Source: Sipunculus nudus
Lineage: Eukaryota; Annelida; Sipuncula; Golfingiida; Sipunculidae
Direction: 5' to 3'
Length of the DNA stretch: 64,000 nt
Assembly (NCBI GenBank): GCA_026874595.1
Contig: CM049321.1
Location: forward strand, 2,852,479-2,916,478
Shown here: positions 56,285 through 64,000 of the stretch, piece by piece
Position numbering within the stretch: the first letter of the stretch is position 1
Layout of the letters: each line of letters opens with the position of its first letter
Position numbers and translations under genes: made by a program
Notes under the pieces: generated by a model
Told to the model about the DNA's origin: nothing
Database searches by the model: none
Seen by the model: the letters and a program-made list of their open reading frames with translations, nothing else

Positions 56285-56600
56285 AGCTTGTACCCCGCCC
56301 CGCTCATTAGCAAAAGCCCCCTCCCCCGGGGTCTTTATAAACACACAGTCCCGCCCCCCGCGGGGAACACCTCAACTCTCTTATAACCAGAGACCCCTCT
56401 CCGCTTCGCCAGTCGTCGTCGGGGCTTTCGGGCTGTAACCTTAGTAACAAGCGCTGTAAGAAGAGGTTTCTAGTTACTACTGGTCTCTTTTGTGGTAAAA
56501 TACTTTGGGTAAACAGGACAGAGAGCATTGGAGTGAATTCAGTTCGGTTCTCCACAGTTGGTCAGCCGGGCTCAGGTCGACTCAGGATTATGTTTAAGTG
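56285..56600 (+). promoter_or_regulatory. Candidate TATA/GC-box core promoter
   Basis: The densest GC island in the window. It has CCCCGCCCCGC at 56293, CTCATTAGC, then CCCCCTCCCCCGGGG, TTTATAAACACAC at 56334 and CCCGCCCCCCGCGGGG at 56351. TATAAA flanked by Sp1/KLF-type sites is typical of a core promoter. TTTATAAA is symmetric, so direction is uncertain. The first ATG downstream (56590) opens only 22 codons (MFKCFGKRSPENLP...) before a stop, so any coding exon would lie further on. Confidence 0.4.
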
Positions 56601-56853
56601 TTTTGGGAAACGTTCTCCTGAAAACCTCCCCGTCGCTCAATCGCCAGTCTATTCATAGACTGGTCTCCGGGCTTTGAGGGAAGGCGAGCGAGGCATTGTG
56701 GAATGGTGTACTTTATACATCTAAACTGTTTGTTGAAATGCCGCTAACTCTGCATGTATAACAATGCGAAACTGAAGTGGGAAACAGGAGCCTCTTTCTG
56801 TATGAATACACAGCCCTGGGTTTTGTTGTAACTTTTCGGTCTCCCCTACTCCA

Positions 56854-57131
56854 GTGTCATCCCATGTCCTTGTGAACCGAACTGTTGTCTGTCACCCAGG
56901 TACGGACCTGTATCATGTCCTGGTTATATCTCCGGCAGGAGACATAATGTATTCGTCAATATTCCCTGATTTGTCTGGTTGGTTCAGCAACATAATTGAG
57001 AATGGCTTTGTTTTTGCAGGCGCAAAACCAGATATATGTCTCCCCCATGAGTTATCCCAAAATGTGAGGAAAAAATATGCACTATCTAAAAAGTTAAGGC
57101 GTTTTGGAAAATATATAATTGTGCAGACCTG
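56854..57131 (+). other. Unrecognised 92-codon open frame next to a repeat
   Basis: The frame follows a good acceptor (CGGTCTCCCCTACTCCAG at 56854) and codes VLVNRTVVCHPG, then YHVLVISPAGDIMYSSIF and KLRRFGKYIIV. An internal CACCCAG|GTACGG donor is at 56899. The 3' part merges into the GACCTTGAAAATCAAGG repeat, so it is probably repeat sequence. No family recognised. Confidence 0.2.
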
Positions 57132-57460
57132 ACCTTGAAAATCAAGGTAAAGGTCAAGATTTTCAAGCTCGTCTAAGAAATTGGTTGAAACAAGTAGTGT
57201 GTGAAATTTAACAACAATATTTACTATACTTCAACAGCTACTTTTTTATTTCGGCAGGTTTGACCTTGAAGATCAAGGTCAAGGTCTAGGGTTTTCGAAC
57301 TCGCACGAGATTGGATAGAAACGATTTGTGTATCAAATTTCGGGGGAAAATATACTGCACTTCCAAAGTTATCACGTTCACAAGATATCCTACAGACGAC
57401 GACGACTGACGATGGCAATGGAAGCTAGTCTCCACTGGAGGGTGGAGACATGAAACTTGA
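57040..57460. repeat. GACCTTGAAxATCAAGGTC interspersed repeat
   Basis: The near-palindrome occurs at 57129 and 57261, and each is followed by 'gtttcgaac/tttcaagctcg', 'gattggatagaaacgattt' and 'gacgacgacgactgacgatgg' near 57400. This is a layout frequent in bivalve DNA. No coding. Confidence 0.6.
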
Positions 57461-57824
57461 ATAGCTATGAAGTGACTTTGACAGAATTTTATGGGGAAAG
57501 GGTAACACGCATGGAGACTGGAGGTATTCTGACCTACCGCAATTCTATGTTTAATTTGTTCTTTACTATTAAGAGATGGGACTGGATACATGTGTTATAT
57601 ACCTTTATTTTGTATAATTTCGTCCAATTTTCAAACACTAACTGAATCATTACTCGCGAGCATTTCAAAAGCGTTCACTGGTCGCCATCTTATGGAAAAA
57701 CTATACAACTTGATTGCTGCAAAATCTAAAACATTCCAGGGACGTTCCTATTAAAATCACATATCTTCGATGATTGAACCTGAAAATAAATCACGTGGCA
57801 GCAAGTTTCAGTATCTTATAGACA
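57461..57824. other. Intergenic, no gene
   Basis: Nothing recognised. The frame at 57457-57645 is short and without a domain. Confidence 0.4.
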
Positions 57825-58290
57825 GTGATGTAGTCGAGTCAACACCACCTGAGTGTAAAGCTAGTCCGAGTCAAGGCTCGATGAGTCCTTGAGGTCAAAG
57901 TTCAAGTCCACTTTCTTCAAGTCCGAGTCATCTGGTACCCGAGTCCAAATCCGATTCCGATTCCAATAAGAATATCTTTATAAAAGAATTTTAAAATGGA
58001 AATGAAGCTAGAATTTTTTTGAGAAATATTAATTTTTATGTTAGTTTACACTTTTACGTAAATGTGTAATTACATTTAGCTCCCGATGCAGACCTAAAGC
58101 TTGGTGTATATATATATATCTTTTTTGTAACATATTGTAATAAATTCGCTCCGGTCTATATGTCTTTATGATATGTCACAGAGCTTTGCTTCTGCTGGAC
58201 TCGAGACGGTCGGAGTCCTTACCTCTGAATCCCGAGTACAAGTCCCAGTCCAGAACGCTCGAGTTCAAGTCAGAGTCCTTAAAATGGAGA
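57825..58290. repeat. AGTCCGAGTC-rich interspersed repeat
   Basis: Words of the type CGAGTC/GAGTCC cluster at 57835-57975 and again at 58198-58280 around an AT-rich middle. This is probably a non-autonomous element. The core word is shared with the 28-bp minisatellite. Confidence 0.5.
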
Positions 58291-58408
58291 TATTTGATGT
58301 TTCCTAGAAGAAACAAACAAACATAGTTTACACGCTTTAAAAGATATAAAATCAGCTTCAGTTTACATGCATGGATGTACGAGTCAATTGTTTTCCTTCC
58401 CGTAAACT

Positions 58409-58409
<1 letters not shown>

Positions 58410-58460
<51 letters not shown>
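58410..58460. repeat. (TC)n microsatellite, ~25 units
   Basis: Uninterrupted TC dinucleotides. Confidence 0.95.
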
Positions 58461-58462
<2 letters not shown>

Positions 58463-59579
58463 ATTATAGAGTGGAAGGGGGAAACCTGCATGGGGGTTAA
58501 GGCTTTGGATTAGGAGCTAAAGGTCCCCTTGATTCATCTTTCCCGAGCCTCAAAGTAAAACTAGGAATCTACATACCAATGGATACATGCCTCCGCCATA
58601 TGAGGATCATTATTGTTTGATGCTCCCTAACCGGGTTGTCCATTCATCTTAGAACCACGAACACGAGTTTCAAAAACACCATGCGAACACATTGGACACC
58701 GTCACGCCGCGAGGTGCTGGGCGCTCTACCGTGACGTGAACAGGTGGCTATATATAGGCTCACACTGAGGGCGCATGAGGCTGGACCTTGTATGCATTCA
58801 CTTATTTTTTGCCCATATTCCGGAAAAGATGCTGGATGCACGCCAAAATCTTACCGATTCTTCAGAGGCCAATTCCCGAAATGCCCAGAAAATTTCATAT
58901 GATTGCATAAGTTATTTGTGAACAAACAAAGAGACGCACAAACACACACGACCGGGAATAAACGCATACCCTGGCGGATACAACCATGTATCCTCTATAG
59001 AATTTCCGAAATTCGCTTTCCCGACTTAATAACAGGTTATGACTTCTTGAATATTCCTAGCACCGTACATCTAAAACATGAAATTCATCAGTTTGAATAT
59101 TAGCCTATAACATTATGTTATCATATGATTAACCTCATCCTTATTCGTTAATATATAATTATTCAGTGCCTTAGGCAGTCCATGAACCCACCGTTTAAAA
59201 TCAGAAAGGGTGGAACGTAGCCTCCTGCGGTTTAGGTGCCAGATATCCCGCTAATTATTTTTTTGTGGGCATGATCTTTCACAGACTGGATGGCCTTTTG
59301 TTACTTTTCATGTAAATCTTTGACAGAAAATTCCCGCTCCGTCCATATTAATATAAATATAACGATCTATATAGCCTGGCTACATTAACTTCTTATTATC
59401 CGCCAGTGTAATCCTCACTATTGAGTAAAATATCCGCGAATCGATACAGGCCAACAAAACAACGATTAGACTTAATCCGATGGGCTTGTCTAATGTATCA
59501 AAGCGTGTGCCATTCGGGGTTGACAGGTAAATTGTTAACATGTACCTGTATCCGCTAATCCACAGATACTGCAACGTGA
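58461..59579. other. Intergenic, no gene
   Basis: The stretch 58640-58800 is GC-richer and has an inverted CGTCACG ... CGTGACG pair (58698 and 58731). No exon or RNA gene is supported. Confidence 0.35.
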
Positions 59580-59730
59580 AGCCGAGTAATGCAGTACCCT
59601 GACCTAAAGCATTAGCTGATCTTCACAGCTGGCCGCATCGGTCCGATTATCGACTGGCTGTGGTTGTGCAGCATTCAGCACTGCGGCCCGGATCAATGCT
59701 TTATTGTGTAGCTGCTAACACTGTGTATGA
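59580..59730. promoter_or_regulatory. Small unique island, possible cis-regulatory element
   Basis: Contains CAGCTGG at 59627, a Runx-type TGTGGTT at 59660 and 'cattagctgatc'. It is GC-richer than its surroundings. No coding frame. Inference only. Confidence 0.22.
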
Positions 59731-60784
59731 CTGCATTGTATACTAATACAACGCAAGAAGTGACATGCTCTGTGTACGTGTGACACGCAGCGCTGTAAAC
59801 GTCCATATAACTTTACTTCATCTCTTATTCACTTTCTCAATTTGCCTGTATATATATTTCTGATGAACGTGTAAAGGGACATGTGAATATAAATGGACTT
59901 CTGCATATCCACAGAAGAACTACCCTTGCATGGTTTGGATCTTGAAAACGGATAGTCGAGTTGATGCCAATACATATTACATAGCGAACATCTGAATTGA
60001 CTATGGCACCAGGTTTCTTATGGATTTGTGACTGTAGAGTTCCAATGATACATTTAAGTTTGGTTGTCCTCAATTTAAAATACTAATAAGAACAGTATTG
60101 TTTCGTTTGAATCTTTGACCATTTAAACATTGGTCTAGACACATTGTTTGACCGATTATCATGCTTAATTCTTCAAATATTAGAGCAAGTAGAATATCCA
60201 TCGATGGCGGCCCAATTTGCATATTGAAATACAAAATAAACTTTTGTTAATATGCTTTCATTGAATCTTTGACCAAGTCAAGACGCAATGTTTGACCAAT
60301 TTTCGTGGTTAGATCATGAAATATAAGAGAAAATGGTGGCTCTGATTTGCATATTACATAACTTGTCCGAAGGTCGTCGTAAGGAGAAACATGTTTCAGA
60401 AGACCCTTTGCATCATAATTCATAAATCCATCAAAACTCCTGATACTGTAAAGGTGCCTCATACTGACCGGTCTACCAGAAAGAAGTTATCTCCAGAGAC
60501 CGGATCCTCCGTCGTTCAGCCAATCAAGTGTTTGGCTGGTTATTAAAGGCACCCCCCCCCCCTCAGCTAGGGGAGCCTTATAGTGCAAAACAAGGCTGAT
60601 TTTAAATAAAATCATATTTTGGCAAAATATTTGTCCTAGGTCGAAGATTCACAGCCTTTTCTCCATTATCGCCCAGTTGCGGCGACGGCGGGAGACTTCC
60701 AGGTATCGCATGGCGATAACAAACATCTGGCTTTGTAAATTCTTTGTGTACAACCCATGCACCTGCATGTGTAATACTGTGATG
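59731..60784. other. Intergenic, no gene
   Basis: 'gaatctttgaccatttaaac' at 60109 and 'gaatctttgaccaagtcaag' at 60264 mark a duplicated ~150-bp segment, each with 'gtttgaccratt' and 'tttgcatatt'. A poly-C run lies at 60551. No gene. Confidence 0.4.
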
Positions 60785-61300
60785 GGCATCATATTCACGA
60801 TGTTAAAAATTCGCGTTTTCTCCCTTTTCAATGTTTCGCCAGGCGTCCAGTTTTGCGATCTCACAATACAAAATCCCTATACACAGAGTATGACCATTAT
60901 TATGTAAAAATTTTTTTTTTCAAATAAAATGTGCACAAAATTTTATAAACAAACAAATATTGTTCGTTAATTGCAGAAAATTCGAAATATCTGATATCAT
61001 TTAAAATTTCAACCTTTGATTAAACACGATCTATTTTATTCATAATGTCAACCTTTTACTTCTCAACTTCGACAAGGGGACTTCCTTAATTTTATTCAAA
61101 AAGGTTTTATTTTTGCGATAATTCCCCTTTCTCGGAAATCGCGAATTTGAAATTATCGCGAACAAAAGGCAACAACATACAGTATGGAACTTCCGCCTGT
61201 TTCATATTCGAATCTTTAAAATTTGGCGATTTTCAATTAAGTTTCCATTGTTTCGCGGTATCTTTTTTTCGCGATGACACCATACAATTACCTTGACAGA
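60785..61300. repeat. TTCGCGA-bearing interspersed repeat, copy 2
   Basis: It matches 39060-39410 over 'ttttcaatgtttcgcc', 'aaatccctatacacagag', 'aacaaatattgttcgttaattgcaga', 'atctgatatcattta' and 'attcataatgtcaa', then ends with paired TCGCGAA words at 61138-61165 and 61253-61275. Confidence 0.7.
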
Positions 61301-61309
61301 TTATCGATT

Positions 61310-63045
61310 ATCAAATATAACCAATGGGGGACATTTTTATTATGTCCAAATAAAATGAAAGATCTGATATCATTCATAATAGCCATATTTGTTTTATGGG
61401 TAATTAACGTACATGATCTATTTTTATTTACATGTAACATCATCTTTTTCCTTTCGACATGCCTTCAGCTGATCAGTACGGTGGCTGATTTAGGACACAG
61501 AAAAAAAAAAATATTTATCTCGTGATCTCGAGATAACATCTCGAGATCTCGACATAGAATTTCGCAAAAAAAAAAAATTTATGAAGCAAAAAAAAATTTT
61601 TAGGAAGCAAAAAAAAAATTTTAGGAAGCAAAAAAAAAAAAATTTAGGAAGCATAAAATAAAATTTTAGGAAGCAAAAAAAAAATTTTTAGGAAGCAAAA
61701 AAAAAAAATTTTAGAAAGCAAAAAAAAAAAAAATTTAGGAAGCATAAAAAAAAAATTTATGAAGCAAAAAAAAAAATTTTAGGAAGCAAAAAAAAATTTT
61801 AGGAAGCAAAAAAAAAAAAAATTAGGAAGCAAAAAAAAAAAATTTAGGAAGAAACCCCAGCTGGGAATGGGTCTTATAACGTCACTTTGACGTATAAACA
61901 TTTTATCTAAAGGCTACTTGTATACAAGCCACTTGAGCAAGTGCATGTTAACATACAGATAAAAACATGTAACCGAGTTATTGAAATATCACTAGTTGAT
62001 ATTCGTTAGAGCATGTGAAGCAATGCAGTATTTGTCATTTACAGAAATCTGTAATCTCTGAATTGAAGTCAGATGTTTCTGCCGGACGTCTTTCTATTAC
62101 GATCCGTGGCAATTTTTGCACCCCCCCCCCCCCGGACCCATGTTATAAAAAAACGTGGATATAGACAAAGACACCGCCTTTACCCATGGCATTGGCTCAT
62201 TTTTATGAAAGATTAATAGATTATGTTTACCTAGATTATGTTTATGATTACTTTCACTTCTTTAATATGTATATGCAGAGTTAGCCTGTATTACAAAGAT
62301 TCTATAAATAAGGCAGGTGAATAGCGACTTACGGATATGAATAATAAATATTGAATTTATATTGAACTTTTCTTCAACTCGCCTTATCTCAGGGGATATA
62401 CAAACTTGATTGATTTTAAATTAATTATATTGTATTACCGTTCAGTTAAACACAGTATACATGGTCTTTGTTTTATAATTGCAATAGTAAGCACTCTTAA
62501 CGCATACTGTCCCCTTAAGGTTGCTTTGTTTTATGTCAATTCAGCTTCGAATGGTTCGTACAAGTGTGAATTTTTTTCTGGAGATCTCGAAAGATAATTT
62601 TTTTTTGCTTCCTAAAAATTTTTTTTTTGCTTTCTAAAATTTTTTTTTTTTGCTTCCTAAAAATTTTTTTTTTTGCTTCCTAAAAATTTTTTTTTTGCTT
62701 CCTAAAATTTTTTTTTTTTGCTTCCTAAAAATTTTTTTTTTGCTTCCTAAAATTTTTTTTTTTTTGCTTCCTAAAAATTTTTTTTTTTGCTTCCTAAATT
62801 TTTTTTTTTGCTTCCAAAAATTTTTTTTTTGCTTCCTAAAATTTTTTTTTTGCGAAATTCTATGTCGAGATCTCGAGATGTTATCTCGAGATCTCGAGAT
62901 AAAAATTTTTTTTTCTGTGTCCTAAATCAGCCACCGTAGATCAGGGCTTCTTATTCACTTAAGTTTTATTTTCGCGATAATTTATATTTTACGAATACCG
63001 CGAATTTGCAATTTCGCAAACAGAAAGACAACCATAGCATATGGA
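61310..63045. repeat. TTCGCGA-bearing repeat, copy 3, split by a TIR element
   Basis: The left half, 61310-61476, has 'gatctgatatcattca' and 'catgatctatttttattta'. The right half, 62939-63045, has 'cttattcacttaagttttattttcgcgataatt' and 'gcgaatttgcaatttcgcaaac'. Together they follow the order of copies 1 and 2. The 61479-62936 element lies between them. Confidence 0.65.
61479..62936. mobile_element. 1458-bp TIR element with mirrored poly-A/poly-T tandem arms
   Basis: The ends are inverted repeats of about 95 bp starting CGGTGGCTGATTTAGGACA and flanked by TA on both sides (61477-61478 and 62937-62938). They contain ATCTCGAGATCTCGAG palindromes and end in TAGAATTTCGC. Inward, the left arm (61560-61855) has about 12 copies of a ~21-bp unit TTAGGAAGC plus A-run. 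The right arm (62597-62850) has about 11 copies of the reverse complement, GCTTCCTAA plus T-run. The ~740-bp centre is unique and shows no transposase. Confidence 0.85.
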
Positions 63046-63551
63046 TGTAAGGGGAGGCCTTTAAGGGGAGGGGGAGGTGGGTGGCATATACAGGAACATA
63101 ATTTATATTTGGATGTATAACCTGAAAATTGAGACATTGCCAGGATGCATAATACCGTGTACATTAGCCTTTTTAAGTATATTACGTCCTGCGCATGCTT
63201 ACACATGCATTAATTGAATAATTTACGAGGACATGCAGTGTGGCGGTAAGTGAACAAATAGTTTCAAAGGATTAAATGAGATAACAGAACTGCATTATCT
63301 GCATTTAGAGCAGCACTTATTTCTTTATACCATAAAATAACAATTAAGCACACCTTCAAAATAAATTACTTACCCAGCACATTGTAAAACAATCGACTAA
63401 TGTAACGTATATTCGTCAGAGACCCCACATGTAATTAAAAAGCTTCATGCTTTATACATGCATGTGTACACTATACGGAATCACGTGTCGGTCTGGAAAA
63501 CCAAAGAGTCTATTGATACAGGTACATATGCACCTGATAACCACAAACTAA
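63046..63551. other. Intergenic, no gene
   Basis: G-rich patch at 63050-63080. Otherwise AT-rich and unrecognised. Confidence 0.4.
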
Positions 63552-63707
63552 CAGACCCCCCTTTTTTAGCCGCTGCATGCAACCTTTTCTAAGGTTTCAG
63601 AACAATTTTTTGCGGCCTGGATCCCCCCTTTTTCGGCTTCGTCATAAGTCCTCCTGGGTTGGACCCCTAGCCCCCTTTTTCCGAAATCCTGCATGGATCC
63701 GCCCCTG
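63552..63707 (-). mobile_element. MITE related to 9443-9657
   Basis: On the minus strand it starts CAGGGGCGGATCCATGCAGG and ends near GGGGGGTCTG. 'gcggcctggatccccc' and 'aagtcctcctgggttggacccc' match the 9443 copy inverted. Confidence 0.7.
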
Positions 63708-64000
63708 ATTTATATAAGTAACTGTGATAAAAATGACATGGATACACGTCGTAAATATGTCGGTATGTTAATTACAAACTATAGGCCTTCGTGGTCCTAG
63801 ATAATCGTGTTACATGGTCAAACTCAAATGATGTGAATACTTTAAAAACCTCTCTAATATACACTTATTTCTTATAATATACCGACACCTTCTTGTATAC
63901 TTGTTAATTCGGTAACCTCTTTTATAGTGATGTCATGTTTATTTTAAAGAAGAAATTGATGATTTTGCCAATCATCGGATCAGGGGTTACATAACACTAT
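63708..64000. other. Intergenic, no gene
   Basis: AT-rich DNA; nothing recognised to the end of the window. Confidence 0.4.

Noticed and set aside
58690-58745. tRNA-like sequence on the minus strand (GGTAGAGCGCCCAGC ... GTGTTCGCATGG)
   Set aside because: The cloverleaf arms do not close and box A lacks the conserved start. At most it is a decayed tRNA-derived SINE piece.
62650-62925. Plus-strand frame rich in FFFCFLK/FFLLPK
   Set aside because: It is a translation of the poly-T tandem arm of the TIR element.
2-64000. Frames made of YIYIYIYI over (TA)n tracts (e.g. 7893-8090, 19703-20017, 25201-25386, 36750-37013)
   Set aside because: Simple-sequence artefacts.

Overview
The window is non-coding-rich eukaryotic nuclear DNA, most likely from a marine lophotrochozoan and probably a bivalve mollusc. 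It is AT-rich, with many (TA)n tracts and poly-G/poly-C runs. It carries the 'TTTTTAGCTCAGCTGAC ... GTCCGTCGTCCGTC' and 'GACCTTGAAxATCAAGGTC' type repeats that are common in bivalve assemblies. It also has CR1/L2-like non-LTR remnants and spliced gene structure. There are no operons, Shine-Dalgarno sites or bacterial-type genes, and almost every open frame is short and accidental. The organism call is an inference from repeat style.

Layout. 0-3 kb: a repeat and a decayed CR1/L2-like retrotransposon. 3.1-11.2 kb: the one gene that can be assembled with confidence, a plus-strand type II membrane C-type lectin. One exon encodes the cytoplasmic tail and membrane anchor, and two exons encode the lectin domain. 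Between them lie three tandem copies of a 33-bp stalk micro-exon, each inside a copy of a ~1.1-1.3 kb intronic repeat. All six exon junctions fall in phase 1. The introns are loaded with a solo LTR, a pogo-like DNA transposon and a nested MITE. 11-24 kb: repeats, including a CR1-like 3' end and a composite element. That composite contains ~540-bp inverted arms around a decayed FEN1/XPG-like ORF, then ~335-bp tandem units. 24-42 kb: mostly unique AT-rich DNA with MITEs, a 28-bp minisatellite split by a solo LTR, (TA)n tracts, and several GC-richer unique islands that look like cis-regulatory elements.

42.8-49.3 kb: a complete-length but inactivated LTR retrotransposon on the minus strand. It has two LTRs of ~0.8 kb, a 4-bp ATTA target duplication, a perfect 18-nt tRNA-Pro-type primer site and a polypurine tract. 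Its proteins are Ty3/Gypsy-like but are ordered gag-PR-IN-RT-RNaseH, with integrase before reverse transcriptase as in Ty1/Copia. This is the Gmr1-type arrangement. Two relatives survive as solo LTRs at 5.0 and 26.0 kb. 49.6-55.7 kb: a degenerate ~43-bp repeat, a possible 3'-terminal exon, and a 47-unit 53/55-bp minisatellite with an internal 1443-bp duplication. 56-64 kb: a possible TATA/GC-box promoter, more repeats, and a 1458-bp TIR element with mirrored poly-A-rich tandem arms nested in an older repeat.

No new multi-gene system is visible. The strongest points are the lectin gene with its tandem phase-1 micro-exons, the Gmr1-order element, the hairpin element with the nuclease-like ORF, and the higher-order minisatellite.
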